Shown: positions 1-8,490 of the stretch, in pieces
How the letters are laid out: each line of letters begins with the position of its first letter
How positions within the stretch are numbered: the first letter of the stretch is position 1
From: Arenibaculum pallidiluteum
GTDB lineage: Bacteria > Pseudomonadota > Alphaproteobacteria > Azospirillales > Azospirillaceae
Direction of reading: 5' to 3'
NCBI RefSeq assembly: GCF_017355985.1
Contig: NZ_JAFIQU010000007.1
Span: forward strand, 186,001 to 250,000
DNA length: 64,000 bases
Program-made: the position numbers and the translations under genes
Notes under the pieces: model-generated
What the model was told of the DNA's origin: nothing
The model's input: only the letters and a program-made list of their open reading frames with translations
Databases searched by the model: none

Positions 1-12
1 GGGTCGGCTCCC

Positions 13-63
13 GATGCGCGGCCTATGCGCCGATGCGCGGCCGGTGCGCGGCCCGTGCGCCGC
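13..63. repeat. Degenerate short GC-rich tandem repeat
   Basis: Units close to GATGCGCGGCC occur at 13, 32 and 43, with shorter related units (TATGCGCC, CGTGCGCC) between and after them. The repeat abuts the stop codon of the mmcB-like gene on the minus strand. I see no coding capacity or clear hairpin function in it. Confidence 0.45.
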
Positions 64-65
64 CG

Positions 66-539
66 CTACAGTCCGCCCGCGCCCGGGCCGTCCAGCGCAG
101 CCGAGGGATCCTCGATGCGGTGCAGGCGTCCCGCCGCGCACAGGGCCAGCGCGGTCAGCAGGCTCTTGCGTCGGGCGGCATTCAGCCGGCTGACCGGCGC
201 GTCGCGCCGCACCACCGCGCCGTAGGCGTCTGCCACCAGCAGCCCGCAATCCTCGGGGATCAGCTCGGCCGGGAAGTCGGGGCCGACCGCAAACCAGAAG
301 GCGTCGCACCAGGCTTGGTATTCCGGCCATTTCTGATCGGCGCGGAAATCCTCGATCGAGGACTTCACCTCGACGATCAGGATCTCGCCGCCGTCGTTCA
401 CCGCCAGCACGTCGGCTCGCCGACCGCAGGCCAGCGGGAACTCGACCACACTGGCATAGCCGAGCCCGACGAGCGCGCGCCGGACGCCGCGGGTGATGCG
501 CGCGGTCGCCTCGGGCCGCGCGATGGTCGTGTCGGTCAT
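66..539 (-). CDS. mmcB: MmcB-family DNA repair protein
   Basis: This 157-residue protein matches the MmcB family, small alphaproteobacterial nuclease-like proteins of the SOS/DNA-repair regulon. The PD-(D/E)XK-type core is visible: D43 in GRRADVL, then E57-V-K59 in LIVEVKSS, followed by the family signature FRADQKWPEYQ at about 65-75. I chose the ATG at 539, because the longer frame begins with TTG at 569 and adds ten residues of unconserved leader. The next gene on the right is on the opposite strand, so this gene has its own promoter in the 540-661 gap. The family name is reliable; the repair role is taken from family knowledge and not shown here. Confidence 0.85.
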   Translation of the reverse strand: MTDTTIARPEATARITRGVRRALVGLGYASVVEFPLACGRRADVLAVNDGGEILIVEVKSSIEDFRADQKWPEYQAWCDAFWFAVGPDFPAELIPEDCGLLVADAYGAVVRRDAPVSRLNAARRKSLLTALALCAAGRLHRIEDPSAALDGPGAGGL

Positions 540-661
540 GAGTACATTCCATGAACGATCGCGAGGCAAGTGGCAAGCGCGAATCCGGTGGCGGCGCCTG
601 CGCGGCGGCGTTAGGGTCGCCGGCCCGCCCCCAACCCGGCCCGCCCCCAGCAGGGACGATC

Positions 662-940
662 ATGCAGGACCTTGCCCTCTTCGGAATTCCGGTATCGGAG
701 CTGACCGGGCTCGTGGCCGGCACGCTCACGACGCTGTCCTTCCTGCCGCAGGCGCTCAAGACCTGGCGCACGCGGTCGGCGAAGGACATCTCGCTCGTGA
801 TGTTCCTGTGCCTGTGCGTGGGCGTCGCCCTGTGGCTCGCCTACGGGCTGATGATCGGCGCAGTGCCGGTGATCGTTTCCAACCTGGTGACCTTGGCGAT
901 CGCAGGCACCATCTTGGTGTTCAAGCTGCGCTACGGCTGA
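662..940 (+). CDS. SemiSWEET-type sugar transporter
   Basis: This 92-residue membrane protein has three predicted transmembrane helices (about 12-30, 44-64 and 68-88). The PQ-loop motif FLPQALKTWRT places P29-Q30 in the first helix. Length and topology fit bacterial SemiSWEETs, which dimerise to move sugars across the inner membrane. The ATG at 662 was chosen because the longer frame from 551 adds 37 residues of Gly/Pro/Ala-rich leader without a membrane signal. The substrate cannot be read from the sequence. It stands alone between divergent mmcB and downstream cysE. Confidence 0.85.
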   Translation: MQDLALFGIPVSELTGLVAGTLTTLSFLPQALKTWRTRSAKDISLVMFLCLCVGVALWLAYGLMIGAVPVIVSNLVTLAIAGTILVFKLRYG

Positions 941-1057
941 GGGCGGACTGCCGGGAGGAGCCCGGGCGCAGCCGGGCACGGCTGTCAAAACTTCAATTGT
1001 CCCGCTGGCGGAATTCGCGGAAAGTCTTCGCACCGGCCCCGCGGGGAGGAATCAGGA

Positions 1058-1861
1058 ATGGACACGCTCGACACGACCTCCCGGACGCTGGAGACCTGGC
1101 TCGACCTCAGGCGCGAGGCCGAGACCATCGCCCGGCGCGAGCCCTTCCTGGCGCGGCACCTGGACGTGGTCCTGCTCGGCCACGCCACCTTCGACGAGGC
1201 GCTGGCGGGGCTGGTCGCGCACAAGCTGTTCGATGACACGCTCGAGGAAGGGGCGCTGCGCGACCTCGTCCGCGAGGCCGCGGCGGACCGGCCCGAGATC
1301 GTCGAGGCGGCCCTGGCCGACCTGCGCGCGGTGCTCGAGCGCGATCCCGCCGCCGGATGCCTGATCACGCCCTTCCTCTATTACAAGGGCTACCAGGGCC
1401 TGCAGACGCAGCGCGTCGCAAACTGGCTCTGGGCCCACGGACGGGTCCATGCGGCGCTCTACCTGCAGAGCCGCGTGAACGAGCGCTTCGGCATGGACAT
1501 CCATCCTGCGGCCCGCATCGGGCGCGGCGTAATGATCGACCACGGGACCGGCGTCGTGATCGGCGAGACGGCGGTGGTCGGCGACAACGTCTCGATGCTT
1601 CAGGAGGTCACGCTCGGCGGCACGGGCAAGGTGCGTGGAGACCGCCACCCCAAGGTGCGGGACGGCGTGCTGATCGGCGCCGGCGCCAAGATCCTCGGCA
1701 ATATCGTGATCGGCGAGGCGGCCAAGGTCGGTGCCGGCAGCGTCGTGCTGCACGACGTGCCGGCCCATTGCACCGTGGTGGGCGTGCCGGCCCAGGTGGT
1801 CTCGCGGTGCTGTCCGGGCGCCCCGGCGCTCTCCATGGACCACATGCTCCCCGAGGAGTGA
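1058..1861 (+). CDS. cysE: Serine O-acetyltransferase
   Basis: CysE makes O-acetylserine from serine and acetyl-CoA, the first step of cysteine synthesis. The 267-residue protein has the helical N-terminal SATase domain (about 10-140) followed by a left-handed beta-helix of hexapeptide repeats. The catalytic D161-H162 pair lies in MIDHGTGVVIGE and the second conserved histidine, H197, in GDRHPK; GGTGK is also intact. A GGGGAGGAAT stretch about 6 bases upstream serves as the ribosome binding site. A tusA gene starts 11 bases after the stop, so the two sulfur genes are probably cotranscribed. Confidence 0.93.
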   Translation: MDTLDTTSRTLETWLDLRREAETIARREPFLARHLDVVLLGHATFDEALAGLVAHKLFDDTLEEGALRDLVREAAADRPEIVEAALADLRAVLERDPAAGCLITPFLYYKGYQGLQTQRVANWLWAHGRVHAALYLQSRVNERFGMDIHPAARIGRGVMIDHGTGVVIGETAVVGDNVSMLQEVTLGGTGKVRGDRHPKVRDGVLIGAGAKILGNIVIGEAAKVGAGSVVLHDVPAHCTVVGVPAQVVSRCCPGAPALSMDHMLPEE

Positions 1862-1871
1862 GCGGGAGCGG

Positions 1872-2105
1872 ATGACGGCCATGACAGCCGAGATTCTCGA
1901 CGCGCGTGGGCTTGCCTGCCCGCTGCCGATCCTACGCACGCGGCGCCGGCTGGACGCGCTGGCGCCTGGCGCCGAGCTGGTGGTGCTGACGACCGATCCC
2001 GCATCAGAGATCGACTTCAGGCACTTCTGCAACACCACCGAGCACGAGCTGCTGGCCTTCGAGCGCGGGCCCGAGCACTTCACCTTCACGATCCGGCGGG
2101 GCTGA
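1872..2105 (+). CDS. tusA: TusA-family sulfurtransferase
   Basis: This 77-residue protein carries the TusA signature LDARGLACPLPIL, with the persulfide-carrying cysteine at C16 and the conserved CPLP turn. TusA-type proteins relay sulfane sulfur to thiouridine, molybdenum cofactor or other sulfur pathways in the cytoplasm. The ATG at 1872 gives the full fold; an alternative ATG at 1881 would remove three residues. It lies 11 bases behind cysE, supporting a small sulfur operon. Which TusA subfamily it belongs to cannot be settled here. Confidence 0.85.
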   Translation: MTAMTAEILDARGLACPLPILRTRRRLDALAPGAELVVLTTDPASEIDFRHFCNTTEHELLAFERGPEHFTFTIRRG

Positions 2106-2156
2106 CCCGCGGCGGCCGCTCGATGCTTCGGGTGGCTGCGCGGATGCCGGCGGCGC

Positions 2157-2960
2157 TCAGCGCCGCCGGTCGCCCACGACCCTGAGCGGCGGATCGGCGC
2201 GCAGCTCGCTGCGCGCGGAGCCAAGCGTCGGCTCGCGCCGCTCCTCGGCGGGCGCCTCGCGCAGGGGGCGCTGCGGCTTGCGCCGTCCGCTGGCCCACCA
2301 GAGATAGGCTGCGACCGCGAAGACGAGGACCAGCAGCGCGGCGATGCCCGTGCGCACCCATTCGGGCACGAAGAGGCCAGGGGGAGGGGCATCGGGGACC
2401 GCCGCCGTGCCGGCGCCCGGCAGGCTCTCGCCCGAGACGGCGCTGCGCGGGGCGGCCTGGGGTGCGGCGCCGGCGTCGCTGCCCTGGGCTCCGGCGCTGC
2501 CGACGGCCCCGCCGCGGCTCAAGAAGCCGCCGCCGGTCTCGCCGCCCTCCTGCCCGTCGATGCGCGTCGTCGGGGCCGCGCTGGGACGGGACGGCGCCGT
2601 CTCGGCCTGGCTGCGCGGGCGGGTACCGGAATTCTTGGGTGCGGCCAGATTGCCCACGGTGCCCTGGGCTTGGCGGCCTTCCATCAGCTTGGCAGTGGTC
2701 GCGGGGTCCAGGCGACCGGTGACCGGGATGCCGGCCTTGCGCTGGAACTCGCGCAACGCCGCCCGCGTCGGGTCGTTCAGATCGCCGTTCTCGCGCCCGG
2801 AATAAAGGCCGCGCTCCTTCAGCACGGTCTGGGCCCACTGGATGTCGGCCTTGCTGGCCTCCTGGGCCGCGGCCGGCGTTGCCGCAGCCAAGGTCAGCCC
2901 GCCAGCCATCACGACGCTCCTCAGCAGGGACGCCATCGCCTGCCGCCGAAGACCCGTCAT
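2157..2960 (-). CDS. Exported peptidoglycan-binding protein with C-terminal membrane anchor
   Basis: The 267-residue product starts with a signal peptide (hydrophobic about 12-30, AAAQ cleavage region). A PG_binding_1-type domain follows at about 35-90, recognisable from ALREFQRKAGIPVTG and DPATTAKLM. The middle is a Gly/Ala/Pro-rich linker. A single membrane helix (about 208-228, LLVLVFAVAAYLWW) and a short Arg-rich tail close the protein. The layout suggests a periplasmic domain tethered to the inner membrane, but no enzyme domain is visible. The ATG at 2960 was chosen because the extension to 3071 would bury the signal peptide. It converges with tusA. Confidence 0.7.
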   Translation of the reverse strand: MTGLRRQAMASLLRSVVMAGGLTLAAATPAAAQEASKADIQWAQTVLKERGLYSGRENGDLNDPTRAALREFQRKAGIPVTGRLDPATTAKLMEGRQAQGTVGNLAAPKNSGTRPRSQAETAPSRPSAAPTTRIDGQEGGETGGGFLSRGGAVGSAGAQGSDAGAAPQAAPRSAVSGESLPGAGTAAVPDAPPPGLFVPEWVRTGIAALLVLVFAVAAYLWWASGRRKPQRPLREAPAEERREPTLGSARSELRADPPLRVVGDRRR

Positions 2961-3166
2961 CGATCGAACTCCTGCAATCGGTCCTTGTCCCGCACTCGCG
3001 GGACGTTCCTTTCTATCAGATAGGAGGAGGCGCATCTGCGCCAAATCGCGGTCGCGACGGCTTTCGCCCAAGGCCGAAACAGGCGGCGGAAGAAACCCAG
3101 GCGCAAGGGCCGAGGGCAGCCGGGCGCAGGGTTCAGGCGGCTGCGGTGCTCAAGCGCGGGTGATGC

Positions 3167-3355
3167 TCAGGCTGGTGTGGTGCCCAAGGGCGCGACGGCG
3201 GCCCGCACGGCATCCCAGCGCGCCGCGGCGTCGGCATTGCCCTCGGCCGCGGCCGTGCGGGCTTTGTAGGCCGCGACGGCGCCGGCAGCGCGGCCCCAGA
3301 CGGCGATCATCCTGCTGACGGTAGCGTTGGGCGGAAGGGAGGCTGGAACGGTCAT
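3167..3355 (-). CDS. Small hypothetical protein (62 aa)
   Basis: I do not recognise this 62-residue, Ala-rich helical protein (AVWGRAAGAVAAYKARTA then AAARWDAVRAAV). It has no signal peptide or membrane helix. The ATG at 3355 lies directly behind a terminator-like hairpin and T-run on the same strand, so its expression could be governed by read-through. Coding bias resembles its neighbours. Confidence 0.55.
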   Translation of the reverse strand: MTVPASLPPNATVSRMIAVWGRAAGAVAAYKARTAAAEGNADAAARWDAVRAAVAPLGTTPA

Positions 3356-3364
3356 GGCTTCCCG

Positions 3365-3391
3365 AAAAAAGGGGCCGCCCGAGGGCGGCCC
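3365..3391 (-). terminator. Terminator-like hairpin in leader of small ORF
   Basis: On the minus strand an 8-bp stem GGGCCGCC / GGCGGCCC with loop CTCG is followed by C and six T, a standard intrinsic terminator layout. It reads toward the small gene at 3167-3355, whose ATG lies about 10 bases further on. No minus-strand gene ends just upstream, so it is either a leader attenuator or the 3' end of an unrecognised short RNA. Confidence 0.6.
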
Positions 3392-3637
3392 GAGTTGAAC
3401 AGGGAGGCGTGCCATCGAAGACACGGGACAGGAACGGACGCGGGCCCTTCCGGTTCCCTGGCCGTAATCCTCTCAGAAGGGGTATGTTGTGGCCCGTTCG
3501 TGGGCATGCCGGGACCGCTGCCCGCGACATGGCGCGGCCGGCAGCTCCGATGGTCGACGCGGGCCCGCGGAGGCCGCAAGATCGCCAGGCGCAGACCGAA
3601 GGGCCGCAGGAGGGCCGGTGCCTATTTCCGGGATGTC

Positions 3638-5824
3638 ATGACGGGGCAAGGGACTGAAGCGGGAACGGGAACGCTGCCGCTTCAGGCATGGCAGGCTCTC
3701 GCGCGCGGTGACGGGGACGGCGCCATGGCCATCTGGGCCGAGCTGCGCCGCCGCGCGCCGCGCGCCGCCGAGACCCTGGCCCTGGGCGGCGTGCTGCTGA
3801 AGGAGAGCGGCGCCGCCGATGCGGCTGTCCCGATGCTGCGCCAAGCGCTGAGGCTCGATCCCGGCCACGGGACGGCGGCCAGGGCGCTGATGGACGCGCT
3901 CGAGGGGCTCGGCGACATGGCCGGCGCGCAGCAGGCCGGCCGGGAGGCCCTGGCCTTCAGCCCGGCGGATCCCGAGCTGTGGGGTGCCCTCGGCGGCCTG
4001 CCGGCGGCGGCCGATCAGAGCCGGGCGCTGGCCTACTGCCGGCGCGCGGTGCTGATCGACCCCGATAGCGCCCCGGCGCGGCTGCGCCTGTCCTTCGTGC
4101 TGGATTCCGGGGGACAGGCGGATGCCGCGGCGGCTGCGGCGCGCGGCGCGCTGGTTTGCGATCCCGCCCTGCCGGCCGCGTTCTTCCAGCTCGTCCAGCT
4201 CGCCCTGCGGCGTGGGGAGCCGGAACAGGCCGCGCGGCATTTCCTGCGGCTGGCGCGTCTGGCGCCAGGAGCGCTGTCGTCCCGGCTCTGCGTGGTCCTC
4301 GGCGAGACGCTGCGCCGGGCCGGCAAGCCCGAACTGGCCACGGCGGTGGCGCTGACGGGCATCGCGGCCTTGCCGGAGGAGCCGCGCCTGCTGGTGCTGC
4401 TCGGGACGGTCCGCGCCATCGGGGATCACGACGGCGCGCGGGCGGCGCTGGAGGCGGCGCTGATCCGCGACCCCGCCAATGCGCTGGCGTTGAACGCGAT
4501 CGGCCTCGGCCGCTCTCTGACCTGCGAGGCCGAGCGGGCCGTCACCGCGCTGCGGCGCGCGGTTCGGGCCGATCCCTCGGACCCGCAGGTGCACAGCAAC
4601 CTGCTGCTCACGCTGCAGTATTCGGCCGCCATCGCGCCGGACGAGAAGGCCGCGCTGCACATGGAATGGGGGCGCAGGCACGGCGCCCCGGAGATCCCCG
4701 AGCGGCCCGCGCGCCGCGCGCGGGATCGCGGCGGGCGCCTGCGCGTCGGCTATCTGTCGCCCGATTTCTACGCCCATCCCGTGGTCGCCTTCCTCGAGCC
4801 CGTGCTGGCCCATCACGACCGCGGCCGGTTCCAGGTGTTCTGCTACAGCACCGGGGCGCGGGACGATGCCGTGACCGAAAGGCTGCGCGGGCGGGCGGAT
4901 GTCTGGCGCGAGATCCGCGACCTCCCGGACGCGGAGGTCGCGCAGCGCATCGCGGAGGACGGGATCGACGTCCTGGTGGACCTCGCCGGCCATACCGGCG
5001 GCAACCGGCTGCCGGTCTTCGCCCGCCGCCCGGCGCCGGTTCAGGTGAACTGGCTGGGCTATCCCGACACCACGGGCCTGCGCGCCATGGACTACCGCCT
5101 GACGGACGCGGTGGCCGACCCGCCCGGCCTGGCAGATGCCCGGCACGCCGAGACGCTGTGGCGCATGCCCGGCTGCTTCCTGTGCTTCGGCCCGCCCGCC
5201 GATGCGCCGGCCGTGGCGCCGCTGCCTTCCCTGGAGCGCGGCTTCGTGACCTTTGGCAGTTTCAACAATCTCGCCAAGCTGAACGAGAATGTGGCGGCGA
5301 CCTGGGCGGAGATCCTCCACGCCGTCCCGGAATCGCGCCTGCTGCTGAAGGCCGCGGCGCTGGCGAATGCCGGGACGCGGGCGCGCGTGCTCGGCTGGCT
5401 CGCGGTGCGCGGCATCGCAGCGGATCGGGTGGACCTGCTGACGACCATCGCTTCCGCCCGCGAGCATCTGGGCCTTTACGGCGCGGTGGACGTGGCGCTC
5501 GATCCCTTTCCCTACAACGGCACCACCACGACCTGTGAGGCCGCCTGGATGGGTGTCCCGACCGTGACGCTGCTGGGCGGGACGCATGTCGCCCGGGTCG
5601 GCGCCAGCCTGAACGCGGCTCTGGGGCTGGAGCGGCTGGTGGCGCCGGATGCCGCCGCCTACCGCGGCCTTGCGGTGTCGCTGGCCTGCGACCTGCCGGC
5701 CCTGCAGGCGTTGCGCGCCGGTCTGCGGCCGCGCATGGCGGCTTCGCGCCTGTGCGATGCCGCCGCCTTCACGCGCAGCCTCGAGGAGGCCTATGCCGCG
5801 ATGCTGGCACGTGCCCGCCCGTGA
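3638..5824 (+). CDS. TPR protein with GT41 O-GlcNAc transferase-like domain
   Basis: The 728-residue protein has an N-terminal array of tetratricopeptide repeats (about 10-340, for example ALRLDPGHGTAARALMDAL) and a C-terminal GT41/SPINDLY-type catalytic region (about 360-720). Family motifs are visible: VGYLSPDFYAHPVVAFLEP with the conserved histidine, GHTGG, VQVNWLGYPDTTG, FGSFNNLAKLN, and the sugar-nucleotide segment DPFPYNGTTTTCEA. Such enzymes transfer a sugar to Ser/Thr of proteins. The target is unknown and no flagellin or pilin gene is nearby. The ATG at 3638 starts the TPR region; the frame extends to 3395 without conserved sequence. It is followed by a strong hairpin at 5903-5928. 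Confidence 0.85.
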   Translation: MTGQGTEAGTGTLPLQAWQALARGDGDGAMAIWAELRRRAPRAAETLALGGVLLKESGAADAAVPMLRQALRLDPGHGTAARALMDALEGLGDMAGAQQAGREALAFSPADPELWGALGGLPAAADQSRALAYCRRAVLIDPDSAPARLRLSFVLDSGGQADAAAAAARGALVCDPALPAAFFQLVQLALRRGEPEQAARHFLRLARLAPGALSSRLCVVLGETLRRAGKPELATAVALTGIAALPEEPRLLVLLGTVRAIGDHDGARAALEAALIRDPANALALNAIGLGRSLTCEAERAVTALRRAVRADPSDPQVHSNLLLTLQYSAAIAPDEKAALHMEWGRRHGAPEIPERPARRARDRGGRLRVGYLSPDFYAHPVVAFLEPVLAHHDRGRFQVFCYSTGARDDAVTERLRGRADVWREIRDLPDAEVAQRIAEDGIDVLVDLAGHTGGNRLPVFARRPAPVQVNWLGYPDTTGLRAMDYRLTDAVADPPGLADARHAETLWRMPGCFLCFGPPADAPAVAPLPSLERGFVTFGSFNNLAKLNENVAATWAEILHAVPESRLLLKAAALANAGTRARVLGWLAVRGIAADRVDLLTTIASAREHLGLYGAVDVALDPFPYNGTTTTCEAAWMGVPTVTLLGGTHVARVGASLNAALGLERLVAPDAAAYRGLAVSLACDLPALQALRAGLRPRMAASRLCDAAAFTRSLEEAYAAMLARARP

Positions 5825-5902
5825 TCGCGCGGCACGGGGCCGCGGGAACGCCATGGCTTCGCGGCGGTTGTAGAAGAGACTCCCTGATCGTACGGAACTG
5901 AC

Positions 5903-5934
5903 CCCGCGGGCCCAAGGGGGCCCGCGGGACCTTT
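5903..5934. terminator. Terminator hairpin between convergent genes
   Basis: A perfect 11-bp stem CCCGCGGGCCC / GGGCCCGCGGG (5903-5913 with 5918-5928) has a 4-base loop and is followed by ACCTTTT on the plus strand. It lies between the convergent GT41 gene and the dioxygenase gene and probably terminates the former. The stem alone may also help stop the minus-strand transcript. Confidence 0.75.
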
Positions 5935-5944
5935 TGCGCGGCTC

Positions 5945-6856
5945 CTAGCCCTTCGTCCGCCCGGGCGGGGCGACGAACAGGCGGCAGGCGCGCGCATCCA
6001 GGCTCGCCGCCAGGCCGGGGGGCAGCGCCTCGGCCGGCAGCTTCACGTCATAGCGGTACAGGCCGACCGGCAGCACCGAATACTGGACCTGCATCATCAG
6101 GCGGCTGGCGCGCCGCGGAGGCTCGCCGCGATGCAGGCCGAAGGTGTCCGCGAGGAAGGCTGTGCCCGCGGGGCCCAGCAGCATCCTTGGCCGGCCATGC
6201 GCTGCGGCCTCGTCTGCGCTCAGGTCGCGCAGGCGGATGCCGCCCGGCGTCCTGTGCGAGCCCTCCACGTAGACATGGGGCCCGCCGCCCTCCTCGACGG
6301 CGCCGAGATACACGAACAGCTTCAGCGAGATCCAGTCGTCGACGTCGCGGTGGAAGGTCTGGCCCCAGCTCGGGTCTTCCCGCCCGGGATGCGAGCGCCG
6401 CACTCCGATACTCGAGATCGTCGGCCGGCATCCCAGATAGGCCGCGGCGATGCGCAGCATCGCGGGCGAGGCCGCCAGGGCCAGGAGGTGCGGGCAGCCG
6501 AGCACGTCGCCCGTCGCGAACTCCTCGACCGAGCCGTCCCGGCTCCGGGTTTCCGGCTCGCGGCTCTCGAAATGGGCGCGGATCGCCCCGACCTGGCCGT
6601 CGTCGAGGACGCGGCCGAGTTCCCGCACGCCGTCACGGCGGAGCGCGGACAGCACCGCCGCCTCGGCGCCGACAGGCGATCCTGCCGGCACATCGTTTGG
6701 CGTATCGCCCCTCAGGGCGGCGCCGGCGAGCCGGCCGATCAGACTGCCGATCCGGCGCCGACGCGCCGGATGGCAGACGCAGCGTTGCGCGTAGTAAGCC
6801 GCCGCCTTGAGCGGTGCGAACCCGGCTTTCGCCGGCGTCAGTTGCGCCATGTGCAT
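5945..6856 (-). CDS. Phytanoyl-CoA dioxygenase (PhyH) family protein
   Basis: This 303-residue protein belongs to the Fe(II)/2-oxoglutarate-dependent PhyH-like oxygenases. The first two iron ligands are in TFHRDVDDWISLKLF (H-x-D), followed by GGGPHVYVEGSHRTPGG. The distal histidine is in DTFGLHRGEPP and the 2-oxoglutarate arginine in RASRLMM. The N-terminal 70 residues are basic and look family-specific. ATG at 6856 has GGAGGGGGC upstream; a second ATG two codons later is possible. The substrate is unknown, since the family ranges from lipid to natural-product hydroxylases. It is divergent from mucR. Confidence 0.8.
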   Translation of the reverse strand: MHMAQLTPAKAGFAPLKAAAYYAQRCVCHPARRRRIGSLIGRLAGAALRGDTPNDVPAGSPVGAEAAVLSALRRDGVRELGRVLDDGQVGAIRAHFESREPETRSRDGSVEEFATGDVLGCPHLLALAASPAMLRIAAAYLGCRPTISSIGVRRSHPGREDPSWGQTFHRDVDDWISLKLFVYLGAVEEGGGPHVYVEGSHRTPGGIRLRDLSADEAAAHGRPRMLLGPAGTAFLADTFGLHRGEPPRRASRLMMQVQYSVLPVGLYRYDVKLPAEALPPGLAASLDARACRLFVAPPGRTKG

Positions 6857-7120
6857 GGGAGCCCCCTCCACTGCCCGGAGGGTCGAAAAGCAAGCTCCAT
6901 GCCATTGTCGAGATGCCGCCCTGCGCCTCGTTCGCTTCGCCGCACCGGTTCCCGACTGTAAAGGAATCCGAATTGGGGAAAGGGGGTAGTCCCCTTCATG
7001 CGCGTCGCTGCCCCCGGCTTTGGTGCAGCGCAAGGCGGGCCGTGCGGGGCAAAAGTCCTTGCGCAGCCGGAAACATGGTTTCACCTTCGCAGGGAACAGC
7101 CAGTTGGAGACGTTCGTCCG

Positions 7121-7579
7121 ATGACCATCGACGATACTTCTGAGACCCGGCACGATCTTGTCGCCATCACGGCGGAGATCACGGCCGCCTATCTGCGCGG
7201 AAACCCCCTCCCGGTCGAGGAGCTGCCGGGCGTGATTGGCACCGTGTTCGATTCCCTCAGGAGCCTGGGCCGGACCGAGACGGTCGAGACGGTGCAGGAA
7301 CCCGCTGTGCCCATCAAGCGCTCGGTCCAGCCCGACAGCATCGCCTGCCTGGAATGCGGCAAGCGACAGAAGATGCTGCGCCGGCACCTCGCGGCGGAGC
7401 ACGACCTTGATCCGCAGACCTACCGTGCGAAGTGGAACCTGCCGCCCAACTATCCCATGACGGCGCCGAACTACTCGGAGAGCCGGTCGGCCCTGGCCAA
7501 GTCCAGCGGGCTCGGCCGCCGGCCGCGCTCGGGCGGACAGCGCGGCGCCGCGGGCGGGCGCCGGCGCGCCGCCAAGTGA
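7121..7579 (+). CDS. MucR/Ros-family zinc-finger transcription regulator
   Basis: MucR proteins are small alphaproteobacterial regulators that bind AT-rich promoters and often silence exopolysaccharide, motility or cell-cycle genes. The 152-residue product shows the expected N-terminal helical region (DLVAITAEITAAYLRGN) and the Cys2His2 finger: C76, C79, H89 and H94 in CLECGKRQKMLRRHLAAEH. The family motif YRAKWNLPPNYPMTAPNY follows. A basic Gly/Arg-rich tail ends the protein. ATG at 7121 gives the canonical N-terminus; the extension to 6998 is unconserved. A small hairpin (AAGGGG / CCCCTT, 6980-6996) lies in the divergent promoter region. Confidence 0.88.
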   Translation: MTIDDTSETRHDLVAITAEITAAYLRGNPLPVEELPGVIGTVFDSLRSLGRTETVETVQEPAVPIKRSVQPDSIACLECGKRQKMLRRHLAAEHDLDPQTYRAKWNLPPNYPMTAPNYSESRSALAKSSGLGRRPRSGGQRGAAGGRRRAAK

Positions 7580-7741
7580 GGCGCCGCGCGTCGCCCGGCC
7601 TAGCCCGGCCCGGCGCGCGGCATGCCCCTCGGGAGAAGGGCGCAGCCATCGGCTCGCGCTTTCATCAAGCTTGCGGTAAGGATCGGGCGCTAGCTTGCCG
7701 ATCCCCAGCCGCGCCGCGGCCCCCCCTCGAGCCGGAACGTC

Positions 7742-7981
7742 ATGCCCCGCAGCCGTCCTACCTGCGCAGAATGCCCGTCCTGGAAGCGGAAGGAAGGGCA
7801 GGTCACCATACGCTGCGCCATAGACGGGACGCCGACCCTGGCGGACCACCACTGCCATGTGCGGTTCCGCGGGCCTCGCGGCGCGGCCGTGCAGGAGACG
7901 CTGTTCACAGGCGATGCCGAGACCCTTCGCCGGGCGGAGGAACTGCTGGCCGGCCTCATGGGCGCGGAGCCGCGCCGCTAG
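7742..7981 (+). CDS. Small cysteine-rich hypothetical protein (79 aa)
   Basis: I do not recognise the family. The 79-residue protein has C8-x2-C11, C25 and an HHC cluster ending in C38, which could form a small metal site. A helical C-terminus (ETLRRAEELLAGLMG) follows. There is no signal peptide, so it is likely cytoplasmic. It sits between mucR and a convergent pair of small genes. Confidence 0.5.
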   Translation: MPRSRPTCAECPSWKRKEGQVTIRCAIDGTPTLADHHCHVRFRGPRGAAVQETLFTGDAETLRRAEELLAGLMGAEPRR

Positions 7982-8003
7982 CCGGCACCACGCCAGCACC
8001 GCG

Positions 8004-8279
8004 TCAGCGCCACAGCAGCGGCGGTCTTTCCGGACCACGCCCTTCCGGGCGGGCCGTGCGGGCGGACGGGCCGGCCTTGCGGGGCCTGTTGCTGTAGGCC
8101 GCGTTGCTGAGGGTCGCGCGCACGCGGCCCATGGCCTCCAGGCAGGACGCCCCCGGATGCATGCGCTGGTAGGTCGCCAGCGCCCGGGAGAAGGCCAGGT
8201 CGGGATCATCGCAGCCGTCGAGGCCGTGCCGGTAAGCGTCCAGGATCCGCTTGGCCGTTTCGGCGGTGTCGGGCGCCAT
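8004..8279 (-). CDS. Small hypothetical protein, downstream member of a paralogous pair
   Basis: This 91-residue protein begins at ATG 8279, 4 bases after the stop of the gene at 8284-8490, so the two are translationally close and surely cotranscribed. Its N-terminal 60 residues (AFSRALATYQRMHPGAS) follow the same helix pattern as the upstream protein (ALGGAVSQFRRLHPDIP), which suggests tandem duplication. The C-terminus is Arg/Pro-rich and low in complexity. No function is recognised. Confidence 0.55.
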   Translation of the reverse strand: MAPDTAETAKRILDAYRHGLDGCDDPDLAFSRALATYQRMHPGASCLEAMGRVRATLSNAAYSNRPRKAGPSARTARPEGRGPERPPLLWR

Positions 8280-8283
8280 GGCC

Positions 8284-8490
8284 TCAGCCTCCGGGCGCCG
8301 CCTCGGACCGGACCGGCTGGGCGACCAGCGCGGAGACCGCGAGGCGGGCTTCGCCATCGGGAATGTCGGGATGGAGGCGCCGGAACTGCGAGACCGCGCC
8401 GCCGAGCGCGTCCTCGCGGTCTGCGCCGCGGGTCACGGCCTCCAGGAAGGTCAGCCTGACGGCTTCATGTGTCGGGGGCAGGTTCGGCAT
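8284..8490 (-). CDS. Small hypothetical protein, upstream member of a paralogous pair
   Basis: The 68-residue acidic and helical protein starts at ATG 8490. It shares the A-x6-R-x-HP-x-A spacing with the protein encoded directly downstream. No motif ties it to a known function. The 343 bases upstream, shared with the alkaline phosphatase gene, must contain its promoter. Confidence 0.55.
   Translation of the reverse strand: MPNLPPTHEAVRLTFLEAVTRGADREDALGGAVSQFRRLHPDIPDGEARLAVSALVAQPVRSEAAPGG

Noticed and set aside
6048-8209. Extended minus-strand frame reaching from the dioxygenase gene through mucR to 8209
   Set aside because: Only the part up to 6856 resembles a protein family; the rest overlaps mucR and other genes antisense.
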